A DNA stretch of 64,000 nucleotides, from the NCBI GenBank assembly GCA_932521025.1, contig OW051471.1:3596001-3660000 (forward strand), written 5' to 3'. Source of the stretch: Oscheius onirici (taxonomy: Eukaryota > Nematoda > Chromadorea > Rhabditida > Rhabditidae). The position numbers were made by a program, and so were the translations under genes. A model generated the notes under the pieces. The model was not told the origin of the DNA. It saw only the letters and a list, made by a program, of their open reading frames with translations, and made no database searches. Each line of letters begins with the position of its first letter. Positions within the stretch are counted from its first letter, which is position 1. This document shows, one piece after another, positions 20,679 through 31,899 of the stretch.

Positions 20679-23407
20679 ATGAAAAAGTTCAATGTTGGAA
20701 CTGTCTTAGACGCCATGTCTGACTTCGATTACCGAGTCAGTGAAGATCCAGGCTTTGAGACCAAATGTATGTTTTTCCATCTTTGTTTTGTTCAATAACT
20801 ACATTTTTTATTCCCGTAACAATCAATTTTTAGTAATGTCCCTCGGCGAAACGTTCGACATAAGTGAAGAGGATCTAGGCGACACTATCATCGCCTTCGC
20901 GTCTCGTCACAAAACGACCTTCGTGGATCTGTGTCTTCTACAACAACTTGAGCCGGTACCTTACCTTACTTCCCAAACTTAGCTCGTTCTCCAGGAATTA
21001 ATAAAGAAACGAGCGGTCAAGGAGAAACAAGAGGCGGCCCACAAAGCCAAAATAATAGCTCCGTATCGGCCGCCTCCGGAGACGTACAAGGATGGAAAAG
21101 AGCACGAGGAATTCCAGGATATCAACACATTCAGTCGCAAATATAGAGATTTCGCTCCTGTCGAGTAAGTTTTGCTTTTTCAGGTTAGACTGAAGATCCT
21201 AGCTGTTCAGCGGTAGTGTATTAATACTCTCAAAGAGGTAGAGACTCAAACAGAAAGACTTTCCGAAAGTCGGACATAGTTTGCTCAGGATATACTGCTC
21301 AGGATTGGGTAAAAAACATGCCAAAGATCGCGTAAAATCTAAACAACGTTCCCACCAGTGCTTTTCTGTTATTTGTGGGACAAGTTAGGCTTCCAAAGCG
21401 CGTTGAAAAGAAGCAAAAGCGACTTTTTAACCTTTCCGATTTTCAGGAATACAATGTTTCATACGGATTTCCTGCACCGAGAAGGAATCAACGACGAGCT
21501 GGCCGCTGTAACTGGAAATCTTTACACGGACGCCAAATTGACGACGGAAAAAATTGAAGTCAAGCTCTTATCGTCCTCTCCTGACCACTTTTTCGCCAAC
21601 GATAAAGCTGCCGGTGTCATTGAAGGTTTTCTTATTTTTCGAGCCCCAAAATCTGCACAATTCCAGCAAAATGCGATCGAATGAGAGCTTTCTCCCAGCT
21701 ATATTTCGAGGCTAATCCGCAAATCGGAGACTGGACTCGAACCCTTCATCCGTCCGAGGTCCATCCCTCCATTTTTGACTAAAAACTAAGTTTAGTCAAC
21801 AATTTACGTCTACGGCGAAGTAATTCGAGAAAAAACGGATCTTTTCAACGACGGTCTGCTGCATATTCAGTTGGATAACGACTCGGGCACAATATTACCA
21901 GTAGATGTCACTAATCTGTCGAATGTGACCGTATTTTCTGGACAGGTAACCGTTCTTGCAGCATTTGAGCAATAAAAATTGTAGATAGCGGCTTTTGGAG
22001 GAGTCTTCTCCACGAGTGAAGTACTAGAAGCGACAGAACAGCTACCTCTGCCCAAATTGACTCCGACCCCGATCGCGAATCCAAAAGCCGGTATGTTGAA
22101 AATCGTCATAGCAGCCGGTCCGTTTACCAATTCGGAACATCTCGGCTACGAGCCTCTTCTGACTCTTCTCGACGGAATCCTCGATGATTTAGAAAATGCT
22201 CCCAACATTTTGATCTTGGTGAGGAAGTATTCTTTTTCAGTGGATTAGTGTTAGGATCTCACGGTCCTTGAAAAGATGGTGGAACTATCGGTACATACAA
22301 CGTAGGATACTCTGTCAATATTTTTACCGAAGGGTCTTTTCAAAACGGCCAACTCGAGGCCCTGTAATCCAAATGACCCTTTCACAATCATTTCTAAAGG
22401 ACTTTCGAGGACCGCTAATGAACAAATTATCGCTCTATTTCCAGCAAGGCCCGTTTGTCGATCTTAAAAACAAGAGCCTCTTCAACAAAGATCTGAATGT
22501 TTTGGCCAAGGACGTCATGGACAAGCTGATGGCTAATATCGGAGCAAAACTCACAGGGTTTGTTCTTTTTCATGTTTTTTTAAATAATTTTTTTGTAGAA
22601 TACGGACCGAGGTCATTCTACAGCCCTCCTCGACTAAAGACGTCAGCTCGTTAGGATCATTCCCTGCACCCGCCTTGAATCTGGAAGTCAAATTTGGGAC
22701 GAAGGTACATCTTGTCCCGGACCCGGCTGTTATCGATATTGGCGGAATACGAGTGGCTCTCACGTCTAGCGAGGTGATTTTCGTTTGATCTCTTTTTTTG
22801 GGAAAATGGCGAGAACTTTCGACCCAAGCTTAATAAATTTAAAGGACTGTCAGCGCCTTGTGTCTCGACTTTGGTTCAACCAAAACTATCAAATCAAAAC
22901 CATAAAAAAACCATCGTCTTACAGATTGTCTCTCATCTGAGCAAGGCCGAGTTTAACAAGAGTGACGGAACGAGCGGAACGGACAGAATCACTCGACTCT
23001 CCAATCATCTTCTCGATCAGCGTTCCCTCTACCCGCTCAGTCCGGCCCCGATTCCAACCCGTCTCTGTGATACGCTGACTGTCTCCAAACTCGATTCTGC
23101 CCCTCATCTACTCATCCTTCCGTCTCTACTTCCGCCTTCTGTTAAGGTCCGCTTTTTTTTTATTAATTATGCTTATTTTTACCTGAAGAGGGTATACCAA
23201 GTGTGTTGTCAAATAAGAACCACCCAATCGTTGCCCATGTTTTATCCAAAGTTTCAGATTTCCGAAACTACCGTCGTCTGCAATCCGGGAAATCTACTTC
23301 GCGGCAAGTCCGGCACCTACATCGAGGCTCAGATCAATCTCGGGAAGATGGACACCGATGCGACCAAGTTTGCCGAAGTCAGCCGTTTTAGAGTCTTGCG
23401 AATTTGA
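20679..23407 (+). CDS. POLA2: DNA polymerase alpha subunit B (primase complex)
   Basis: B subunit of DNA polymerase alpha-primase, which tethers the catalytic subunit. Seen in order: a helical N-terminal region (MSLGETFDISEEDLGDTI), a linker with PYRPPPETYKD, an OB-like region (about 21450-21950), then the inactive calcineurin-like phosphoesterase domain: VIAAGPFTNSEHLGYEPL, NILIL-QGPFVDLKN across an intron, VILQPSSTKDVS, RLSNHLLDQRSLYPLSPAP, LLILPSLLPPSVK and VCNPGNLLRGKSGTYIEAQI. These match the POLA2 C-terminal blocks well. The ATG is 1 nt after a run of T and CAG, so the message is probably trans-spliced. The 3' end is tail-to-tail with the zinc-finger gene, 52 nt apart. Confidence 0.9.
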
Positions 23408-23459
23408 AATTTTTAAATTTCTTTTGTGAATATGCGGTTTATAAACATCTCTCTCCTTC

Positions 23460-25387
23460 TCATTTCAGCAAAATCGGAATTGTCGTGTTCGGGAAACTTT
23501 TAAGAACTTCGCGAGTAAACTTCTTTCTCTCCGGATGGCCACTGAAGTTCAGTTTTTAGTTTTGTGGAAAACTGAACTCACGCTGGCTTGACATGGATAT
23601 CCTCGTTGAATTTGATGGCCTTGTGTTCCTTTTTGAAATGACTGATGACTTTTTCAGCAGTTGGAGAACCGAACGTGCACTGATTACATTTCCATCTAAA
23701 ATGGATTTAGAGGTCAGGTTTGCTTCAAGACTCACAAATTGAGAGGATGGTGAACTGTGGCCACGTGCTCCTCTTTAGCTCGATACAACTTCTGTTTCGT
23801 GGCTTGGACCTCATCTCCGCAGAGCTGAAAAATTGATTTTTCTAGTCCAGCGGAAAATATCTCTGCAACTGGTGTCTGTCGTGGACTCTGATTATTTGCT
23901 TGTTTGTTCGGGACTTCAAAAGGTCGCGACAAGTCAGAAGTTGTCAAGATTATATAGTTAGTTGTGAACTTTGAGTAAGAACGAGGTAGACATGAGAAGT
24001 TAGGCTTTGTCAAAGGATTAGATGATTTGGATGGGAATATAGAACTTGGACATAATTTGTTTCGTACTTCTGACACCAGGTCGTAGACGGCTGCCGCGAG
24101 ATAGAAGGATTTGTCGGTTGAAGCACCAAGATCTTTTGGTTCTTTGTTGCACAAAAGACAGCCGTTCTTTTTCTATCAGTTGTCTCAAGATAGAAACAAC
24201 CGGAGGGAAAGGCCAATCGAGAGCTCAGAATTCCTACTCAAATATGTTTTGTTCAATAAGTATAGGCCATTACCGTAACTTATATGGGATACGAGTCATA
24301 AAAGTCTACGGTAGTTTCCCTTATAATCAGCTGCTTTTCCTACTACTTTGTCGACCTTTTGATGTTGAAGTTCGTTACGATACTGATGTTACACTTGTTT
24401 TCTCCAGTATTTGCTGTCACATCTCCAAGAACCTTATTGAACCCTCTCAAATTGTCTCTTTTTTTTCTTGACAAGAGCTCTCTTTTGTAAGACTTTTTCA
24501 GATAACCAGTCGCATGAACGGATCAAGCTACTTTTTCTTGGCAACCTGACCATTCTTTCTTAATAATCAAGATAAAGAAACTCAAACTGACCTCACAGCT
24601 CTCAACGATCCCCTTCCTTGCGACAGTCCTAACAACTCGGTCGCTTCTCTTCAAAAAGTCGAGACTCTTGACCTTCGGAGCACTGGAGCCCCATTCTGGA
24701 AAGCAGACGCGGGCAATCTTCTCAATCTCCTTCATTTCTGTCTTTGTACTGAAACAGAGTCGAGTCATTGTGGTTCAAAACAACTCACTAGTCGAAATGC
24801 GTACAATCCGAAGGGATCTTCCTATCCAGGTAGTCGTGTGTCTCATACAGATGCTCTCGCATATCAGTCTCCGTTTGGCACTTGAAGTCACACTTGTTGC
24901 AATGGAAACTAAAACGTATGGGTTACGGTAAGTGAGAGCGAACTCACTGATTGATGGGAACATGCATGAGAGAGTGTTTGATCCAGATATTTTGTCGGAA
25001 TCCGTTTGTGTCCAGATATCCCTTTCCACACTTCTGAACGAGAGAGTTTATGGCAAGAGGGAATAAATTGTGTATTGTCACTCTGCTCCTTACCGTGCAA
25101 ACATGTCTCTCCTTCCCGCCTTTCTTTCCGCCATACGATCTATCGACGTTCATCGACTCATCCCTTGGTCTCAAGAGGAGATCCAGCAGCTGTGATTCAA
25201 CTTTCTGAACCATTGAGACGAGACGAATCGGTTTCTTTTTCTGCGATAGAGGAACTCTTCCCGGCTCTTCTTTTCCATTGGAGGCTATGGCTGAAAATGA
25301 ACTGATAAAAATAAGAAAGAGAGACAAACCGTCGAGACTGTAGTCCGCGTAGTTGAAATCGGGGTTGATTTTGCAAAGACGGAGCAT
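23460..25387 (-). CDS. C2H2 zinc-finger protein, family unknown
   Basis: Start at 25387 (MLRLCKINPDFNYADYSLDG). A basic region (LSQKKKPIRLVSMVQKVE) is followed by at least three C2H2-type fingers: CTKCGKGY...HSLMH (split by an intron), FHCNKCDF...REHLYETH, and in the 3' part WKCNQCTF...SHFKKEH. A CLLCNKE motif lies between. The finger-containing exons are about 25200-24930, 24780-24580, 24180-24040, 23830-23735 and 23697-23590. The frame can stop at 23580 or, using a strong GTGAGT donor there, continue 27 residues to 23462-23460; I prefer the latter. A decayed Helitron start lies in one intron. Probably a nucleic-acid-binding protein; no orthologue recognised. Confidence 0.65.
23868..24025 (+). 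mobile_element. Decayed Helitron 5' part in a zinc-finger-gene intron
   Basis: GGTGTCTGTCGTGGACTCTG (23873-23892) then TTTGCTTGTTTGTTCGGGAC match the 5' region of the complete Helitrons at 3183 and 29970. The TC terminus has degenerated and no 3' hairpin end is seen. Confidence 0.5.
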
Positions 25388-26115
25388 TTGGTGAGAGCTG
25401 TAGCCGGAGCCAAAATGATTGTCAGACTTGGACTGATATACGATTGCAGAACAAAAGACTCCATTGAAAGCAGGTCATGGCATGTCAATTGGGTCTCATT
25501 TACAATCATTCTATCTGAATCGCGTGGGAAAATGACCCACGGTCGATTAGCGTGGGAAAGTACGACTGGAAATGAATCGATAGAGGTCAAATCTTTGAAC
25601 ATTGAGCTGTTTTCACACGAGTTGTCAGTGTATCACTGAAATCGACACGAAATTGTAAGTTGCTACGAAAAGTAGTGAATATAGAATTAGAGTTCATGCC
25701 AGCTGTTATATTTTACTATTTCCAGAACCCATTGTTTGTCTCACAACAGTTGATAAATGAGCTGCATGAGTATGCCGAGCTGCTCATTAGTAAGTACTAC
25801 AAGTAGAAGAACTCGCTTCCGGCAATTCAACGAAGATCATTTAGACGTCGGTAGAGGGACACTAATTTTTACAAAGAAAAACAAGTAGAAAAGAGCAAGA
25901 TATTTTCCGAGGAAGCCCATGAAATAGAATAGGTTGTGACGCCCGAAGACTTCTAGCACGTTACCAACTTCCAACTACAAGAAGAGAAACAAGGAAGAAC
26001 ACCACAAAAAAAACAAGAAGACTCGATCCAGCACGATTTATTGGCACCAATAGGTAGTGCTGTATACGAAACTATGCACAAGTGAGATTTTTTGTCTAGG
26101 ATGAGGAGGAGAGGA
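25388..26115. other. Intergenic region, no gene seen
   Basis: About 730 bp between the zinc-finger gene start and the BTB-Kelch 3' end. AT-rich; a stretch near 25855-25975 resembles the AAGTAGAAAAG...GACGCC tail of the Helitron family but lacks a clear CTGG end. Confidence 0.35.
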
Positions 26116-27687
26116 CTACTGCTGGTGGTCAAAGTTGACGAGCTGGCGAATGATGTCGTGGTCCGCGAGTCGAATCATCTTGAGAGCCGATCGAGACAGA
26201 GCGACATCTTGGATCGGAGACCATCTCTGAGCTACCACGTCGAATCGTTCAGCTGTGGCCGTCGTCGTCTGTCCATCGAATCCTCCCACGGCGTAGACTT
26301 CTCCATTGAGTAGTTCCAGCGAAAAGTTGGATCTCGTCTTGGACATCTTCGGCAGTGTGTGCCATCGACCTACGCGCGTGTCGTAGAATTCGCATGTGGC
26401 CAGACGTGATTGTCCATTGAAGCCACCAGCTACCATGACCACTGTCCGGTTCAGAGCGACAGCACAGTTTCCAGTCCGGGCATGTTGCATCCTTCGGTTG
26501 ATGGAGTACCAGGAGTTGGTGGCCACGTCGAAGATCTCGCCGTCCTGATGCACACTCCGACCGTCGAATCCACCGACAGCCAGTACTCCGTCGGCCACGA
26601 TCACAGCTGCTCCGTCTGAACGAGCTCTCGTCATACTCTTGACTCGGTTCCAGACGTTCGGATGATGACTTGAGACGAGTTCGCAGCTCGAGAGACGTTC
26701 GTTCATGTTGTAGCCGCCCAGAACCATCAGTTGACTACTGCCATCCGTGAAGGGGATCGTCACACTGTTTGTGTAGCATCGACGCTCGTTCATGTCCGGA
26801 AGCTGGCTCCACATCCTCTTGTCCATGTCGTAGCATCTGACCGAACGATGGTATTCTCGTCCATTCATCCCGCCACAGACGATGAGACGGTTGTCCTGTC
26901 GAGAGAGACTACAGTAGGCCCTCTGTTCATCCGGCAGCGACTCGGTGACACGGATCCAGCGCTCATTCCTCGGATTGAAGACTTCTACCGTATTCGACGG
27001 ACCGTTATTGCTCCATCCTCCATAGGTCAGAAGGACTTCTCGCGGCACTCTGTCCATCACCACTCCGTGCTCATCTGACCCGTCTCCCGTGTGACGGAAC
27101 TGAATCTGTTGCAATCGAGTCGTCTCATCGTGTCGTCCCACGTAGTCATCGACCAGCTTCTGTTCATTGCGACTCTGGATGTTCAGTCGCTCGTCGTGTA
27201 GAGCTACCATCAGCTCATCCTCCGTCATCTGCTGGAATTCTTGGGCAGCTGTCATCTTGTGGAAGTACTTGAGCAGCAGCTTCCAGAGCTCCTCAGCCAG
27301 ACTCAGATCTCGTTGGAGGGCGTAGCGATAGACTTTGAGCAGATTGCCGACGTCGATTTGACTGGTGATCGAGTGCTGAAGATGTGGCAGAAGACGATCG
27401 ATCTGGTAGTAGCTGATAGGGTTCAGCATGTCACAGGACCGGGTAAGACTCCAGATCGGGACTTGTTCTTCAGCTACCAGTCTTCTCAGCGTGTTGAGCA
27501 TCTCCGTGATGAGGTCCGAAGAGAAGGGAAGCTGTAGAAGTGAGCTGGCAGAGTCGCGGTAGTTGCCGTGGAAGAGAGCTCGGAAGTAGTTCGACTCGGC
27601 TGCCAGAAGACGACGAGAGACGGTCAGTTGGAGACCATCGCTGGCTTGGAGGACGACATCGGCAGTAGATCCATCAGCTTCTTCCAT
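26116..27687 (-). CDS. BTB-BACK-Kelch protein, single exon
   Basis: KLHL-type proteins are substrate adaptors of Cullin-3 ubiquitin ligases. From M at 27687: a BTB fold (ADVVLQASDGLQLTVSRRLL, AAESNYFRALFHG), a BACK region (LLKVYRYALQRDLSLAEELW), then six Kelch repeats, each with a Gly-Gly pair and a Trp about 25 residues later (e.g. LAVGGFDGRSVHQ...NSWYSI, VMVAGGFNGQSRLA...GRWHTL). The product has 523 residues. The frame is open upstream to 27894 (592 residues), but those 69 codons are AT-rich and outside the domain; a pyrimidine-rich CCAG acceptor lies 3 nt before 27687. Unlike all other large genes here it has no intron and is richer in GC, suggesting a retrogene. Confidence 0.88.
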   Translation of the reverse strand: MEEADGSTADVVLQASDGLQLTVSRRLLAAESNYFRALFHGNYRDSASSLLQLPFSSDLITEMLNTLRRLVAEEQVPIWSLTRSCDMLNPISYYQIDRLLPHLQHSITSQIDVGNLLKVYRYALQRDLSLAEELWKLLLKYFHKMTAAQEFQQMTEDELMVALHDERLNIQSRNEQKLVDDYVGRHDETTRLQQIQFRHTGDGSDEHGVVMDRVPREVLLTYGGWSNNGPSNTVEVFNPRNERWIRVTESLPDEQRAYCSLSRQDNRLIVCGGMNGREYHRSVRCYDMDKRMWSQLPDMNERRCYTNSVTIPFTDGSSQLMVLGGYNMNERLSSCELVSSHHPNVWNRVKSMTRARSDGAAVIVADGVLAVGGFDGRSVHQDGEIFDVATNSWYSINRRMQHARTGNCAVALNRTVVMVAGGFNGQSRLATCEFYDTRVGRWHTLPKMSKTRSNFSLELLNGEVYAVGGFDGQTTTATAERFDVVAQRWSPIQDVALSRSALKMIRLADHDIIRQLVNFDHQQ

Positions 27688-27844
27688 CCACTGGCAGAGA
27701 GGCGACCGTCTGGACGATGGGAACAGGGTCACTGGGTTCTCTTCCAGAGTTTCGACTCTTTTTATAATTTTGTAATTGCAAAGGGTTTGCTTGTAAATAT
27801 TCAAAACTAGGCAATCAGCATTTGAAAAGTTTTCAAGGTAGTTT

Positions 27845-28063
27845 TTGGATGCAAACTTTATTAATTTTGTTGTTCTTCTAATTGTGGTTTGCACAATTAG
27901 ATGTCCCGAACCGTCAGAGAGTACAAAATTTCAGGCTAACGTGAAGTCGTGGATAGACAGTATAGATTTCACAATCGAGAAAATAAGAGCCGATAGTATA
28001 AGAACTGCCAAGCTTCCAATTCTCTTACTTACCTACCAATCCGAAAAGCATCCATTTTACTGA
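27845..28063 (+). CDS. Possible small secreted peptide
   Basis: A 72-codon frame beginning MDANFINFVVLLIVVCTIRC, which looks like a signal peptide, followed by a short charged region. There are no splice partners or recognised family. It would be head-to-head with the Kelch gene if that starts at 27687. It may be chance. Confidence 0.2.
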   Translation: MDANFINFVVLLIVVCTIRCPEPSESTKFQANVKSWIDSIDFTIEKIRADSIRTAKLPILLLTYQSEKHPFY

Positions 28064-28203
28064 TCAAACTTTGTATCTTCTTTTTCTACTTCATTTTCGA
28101 CAAAAAGAAGAGCATCGAGAGCAGCTGCTACAAAATGACAGACTTGAAGGATCGAAGAGTTCATGTAGAAATTGTGTCTACATAAAGTCCTCGACCCGAA
28201 AAC

Positions 28204-28276
28204 GCTGGATACTCAGCCAACCAAATTTCATTTTTTTTTTAGGACAAATTCAAATTTTGGCAGAGTATCCAACGTT
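28204..28276. repeat. Hairpin built on the GAGTATCCAA motif
   Basis: TGGATACTCAGCCAA at 28206-28220 faces TTGGCAGAGTATCCAA at 28257-28272 across a T-rich loop. The same 10-mer recurs through the window, so this is likely a short member of a dispersed family. Confidence 0.55.
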
Positions 28277-28656
28277 TGTCTGTTATAAGGTCTGGTAACG
28301 AACTTTTAAACGTCTACATTTTCTCACAGTCGATTTTGGACTGATTATACGGGGTGGGGAAGACGATAGTGTGCCTGTAAGATAAAGCTGAATAGTGTGC
28401 CTGTAAGATAAAGCTGAACTTATAAGCAAGACGACAAGGAGAGTGTACTCGACTGTAACCCATAACTTCCACAGAATGACAGTACAGTGTGTTGTGTATA
28501 TCACGAGAACAACAGCAAAGCTACAAAATTGTCCTGGTATTACAAGACTCGCCGAAACAAGCAAGAGAGAACAAGAACCAATATCAGAAGAAACCACAGG
28601 AACTCGACCTTTAATCTCACACGCTTCAAAAAATAAACCTCTTCTAAAGAACACCT

Positions 28657-28961
28657 TTATTCAAGCCATGTGAACACTTTGTGTAGTTCTTCGATCAGTT
28701 TTTCGCACTGCATGGCTCTCTCCGCCGGATCACTCGTCTTCTCTTCTTTGATGTCAGCAATCCTGCCCAGATACTTGATCAAGTCCTAGTAGCAAAAGTG
28801 AAGTAACCAATCTCAAAACCTACCCCAAAGTTGTCAGAATAGGCTCCCTGAGGCTGGTAGCAAGAATACGACAGAACAGAGTAGTCGCGGTGCCGCACCT
28901 TGAGAATGGATTCGATTTCAGAGAGCTGTTCTGTGTAGAAATGAAGTTTCGAGTCAGCCAT
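28657..28961 (-). CDS. 88-residue protein of unknown function, two exons
   Basis: Exons 28961-28824 and 28785-28657 join through a 38-nt intron (GTAGGT...CTACTAG) in phase 0. The product starts MADSKLHFYTEQLSEIESIL, has a Tyr-rich middle (SVLSYSCYQPQGAYSD) and a charged helical C-terminal half (DLIKYLGRIADIKEEK, EKLIEELHKVF). No signal peptide or membrane segment. Two helical parts around a loop would suit a small subunit of a complex, but that is only inference. An AATAAA overlaps the stop (TTGAATAAAGG). Frame and splice fit make it a real gene more likely than not. Confidence 0.6.
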
Positions 28962-29567
28962 GTTTAGAAAGGAAGGAGAGAAGCAGTGTTATCAGGTGGA
29001 AGAATGGAACACCAAAACAGAATGTTTTGAAAGGGAAGCCTGATTAGAAATTGAACTCACCTGGAACAGGTTTGTTGGCTAATTGGAAGTTAAAATTTTT
29101 TTGAAGAAAAAAACTTTTGAACAGATTGATCCGACAACGTTCATACCCCAAAGTGTGTAGGAAGCTTTGTTATTTCACTCGATGACCTCGTTGTCGATCT
29201 GGCCATGCAAGCGCTTTTCGGCTTTCACTGCAACACATCGTTCGGTTTCTAGCGCTGCTACCAGCTTGAACTGCTTCGTTTCCGCCTTGACGACTCCCCC
29301 CAGCTACTGCTGCTTGTTTTGGCCCGGGAGCACAGGCGACGGGTATCTTTTAAATAATGTTTTATTTCGGACAAAGCAGATGGATTTGTTTTTAGCAAGT
29401 TCACAAGGCAAACTGGGTCTCTTCCTACTACGGGATTATTGGTACCGTCTGAAAAACAACTGAAGACGAGCACACCTTATCGATTTCCGCTTTTGTTGTC
29501 CAAAAATAAAGAGCAATCGAGATACTCGCGTCTAAGAAGTCCAGTTCAGTTTCCATGCCTGACAACG

Positions 29568-29907
29568 ATGCCGCCTTTTTTACCTAGCGATCTTTGGAAT
29601 GAAGATATGGAGCAGCAGTACATCAAAATAGTTCATGAACGGGAGACCTTTTCTCTGGCTCTGCCGAATCCAGTTTCCCTGGAAGGTCTTCCGAAAAGAG
29701 ATCTATTGGCAATATTTACAAAGGTTTACCTCTTTTTGTAAGATTAATCAGACAGAATTTCAGCAGCATTCGCGAGCCTTGGCCCGTTCGTTCCGACTCT
29801 CAAAGTTTATTAATGGCCTAATCACCAGAAACGCCAACTTGTTTAGTACTAGAATTAGATTTAAAAAGCTTATATTAAACGGAATTATAATCCAATTCCG
29901 TTTATAT
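29568..29907 (+). CDS. Two short exons of unknown gene, perhaps the 5' part of the next
   Basis: MPPFLPSDLWNEDMEQQY starts at 29568, 15 nt after a TTCAG. The exon ends at an AAG|GTTTAC donor, and a 40-nt intron leads to QHSRALARSFRLSKFINGL. The second exon runs into AT-rich repeats before 29970. It may continue, past two Helitrons, into the coding region at 30817, but I could not find a phase-consistent join. Family unknown. Confidence 0.35.
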
Positions 29908-29969
29908 TGAACGGAATCAGATTATACTAAACGTTCAATATAAACGGATAAACAATATGAACTGCAATA

Positions 29970-30215
29970 TCTCTCTACTACAAAAGCGCAATGGTGTCTG
30001 TCGTGGACTCTGTTTGTTTGTTTGTTTCTCCGGGACCTGAAATTTTGGTGTATTGTTAGGAGTATTTTTCAAATATTTTTGCTAAATTGTTTTGAGTAGG
30101 AAATAGAGTCAGAGTAACCGGGGATCAAAAGAGATCGGTTGACTGGGGAAGGGAACAGAAGTAAAGAAGAAAACGCAAGTAAAAAAAAGCCGCCGACAAG
30201 CGGCGAAACCGGCTG
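29970..30215 (+). mobile_element. Non-autonomous Helitron, complete (copy 2)
   Basis: 246 bp. Begins TCTCTCTACTACAAAAGCGC after an A, ends with hairpin GCCGCC-gaca-AGCGGC, then GAAACCGGCTGG before T. Same family as 3183-3511, lacking the B-box-like part and with one copy of the internal GATCGGTTGA unit. Confidence 0.8.
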
Positions 30216-30467
30216 GTCTTTCTTTACTAAAGTGCAGTGGTGTCCGTCCGTCTGTAGTGGTGTCCGCAGTTGTCGAGACTAGCGTCACATGTCAAGTTGT
30301 GTCATGTTAATCTTTTATCGAACGAGTTTTTTTTAGAGAGAACGCGTATGGGGAATCTAAACTATCTCAACCGTAATGGTGTTTGGTAATCTGAACTAGG
30401 ACATCAGTTGTTCCGCACGTGAGCGCCGCAGGCTCAAGGTACGGCGAAAGCCGTCGTAGATGGCTGG
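30216..30467 (+). mobile_element. Second Helitron abutting copy 2 head to tail
   Basis: Starts TCTTTCTTTACTAAAGTGCA at the very next base after copy 2 and ends GCCGTC-gta-GATGGCTGG before T at 30468. The 5' ends are alike, but the interior and 3' hairpin differ from copy 2 and match the remnant ending at 1396, so this is another subfamily. Head-to-tail arrays are known for Helitrons. Confidence 0.7.
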
Positions 30468-30816
30468 TACCTATATAAAACAATGACTTTAGTCGGTACG
30501 AATCGGTCTCTAATTTTTCTCTGTAGTCTTTCGATAGCTAAACATTGACAGTACTTGTCGAGCAAAACTGGCTATTTTAACGGAGTCTTTTCTCTCGACG
30601 ACAGACAAACACACTAACTTACCACGACAGATTACATTGCTGTCGTAAGCCTACTCCCCCTCTAAGCTTCAGGACTTTCGGAAGACTTTGGGAAAAGTTT
30701 ATAGCACACACATTCCAGCTTTGTGATATTCTTTTTCAAAAGCCTGTCAAACCGAACCTTAATTAGAAAAAGACGAATGCTTATAGAGTCTTGATGAGCT
30801 ACACATCGAAGGACAA

Positions 30817-31600
30817 ATGGCAGATATCGCCGAAGGCGTCATTATTCCCGATCCCAATTCCATCCTCTGGTTTACATTTGAGGCCGGCTCGTGGGATGGA
30901 CATTTTTGTTCTGATCTATTGAATCAGATGAAATATCCGTTCATCCCATCAAACTTATGCATCGAAAATGCACAGAGACCTGAAACTGTTGGAACAGATT
31001 GTGAGTTGTCCAATTTTACTAAATTTTTTACTACTTTTAGAAGCCACGAGAAGTTGACTTTTTGGAAGGGAAAGAAGGCGAGTTGACGACCGAAATGTGG
31101 AGCCATGTCGAGCGTATCAAAGGTATCTCCTCTGAGGAGCTTGCAGAAGCTGTTCAGGTACGTTCAGTACCTTCTCGACAAATAATTCTTTTAAGCGATG
31201 GCGTTCTGGAGACTGGACACACAGAACCACTGCACTGCTCAGCGGGTTTGAAGCATTCGCAAGTGTGTCTTCGGCCATAGGAGCCTGTTTTCATCGTCTT
31301 TTGCACAACGAAATAGTATTAGGCATCGTGCCCAGCCCTAAGAACGGCTATCTGATAGTTCGCTTAGCCCAACCCGACCCCGCACCGAACCCTCCATGGC
31401 TAAAGTTCGGCGTTTATTTGAACGTCGAAAAGCTCTCAGATATTGCTCCCTTCCAAGAACACCTCATTCCTCAAACACCCTTCGATTACTCCTCTTACCC
31501 TTTTGACCCCGATCAACCCCTTATTCCCGAAGCTTTCTGTAGCCTTGTGCTGAATTATGGTTCTACTGCAACCCATCCTACGTCTGACAATTTTCAATAA
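30817..31600 (+). CDS. Unknown protein with WRSGDW motif
   Basis: Exon 1 from MADIAEGVIIPDPNSILWF, with FEAGSWDGHFCSDLL; the frame is open a little upstream (DELHIEGQ), so the start may be further left. Using a GTTGGA donor after RPET (31000) and the TTTTAG at about 31040 keeps the frame (KPREVDFLEGKE), as does a second small intron at about 31158-31195 that leads to RWRSGDWTHRTTALLSGF. The last exon ends VLNYGSTATHPTSDNFQ, then TAA at 31598-31600 and AATAAAA. No signal peptide or membrane segment. The W-R-[ST]-G-[DN]-W segment also occurs in the minus-strand gene at 52907-53589. No family recognised. Confidence 0.55.
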
Positions 31601-31899
31601 AATGACGTTTGAATCGGACTTTGAACTGATTATGATTCTCTTCCAACTTTCAGAGCATGAGTGGATCCCTTTTCTTTGGTCTTAGGCTCCGACCCTTCGA
31701 CTTTCTGTGATTATATCATCTCTCTACTACTAACGCATCCAGACAGAGCCAACCACAGATACCATAACACGTTAATATTAAGGATAGTTCGACCATACCG
31801 CAGTTCTGACTGAATTCCGTTGTTATTCGAAACAAAATTGTTCATTCTCAATCAATCTGTCTCATATTACCGTACTCGTCCTCTCTCTTCCCAAAGCTC

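Noticed and set aside
30216-30467. CRISPR-like or tandem repeat array
   Set aside because: The repeated units are two Helitrons with TC/CTGG ends, not spaced direct repeats.
31723-31745. Another complete Helitron starting TCTCTCTACTACTAACGC
   Set aside because: The 5' end is convincing, but no 3' hairpin plus CTGG was found downstream within the expected length, so it was not listed as an element.
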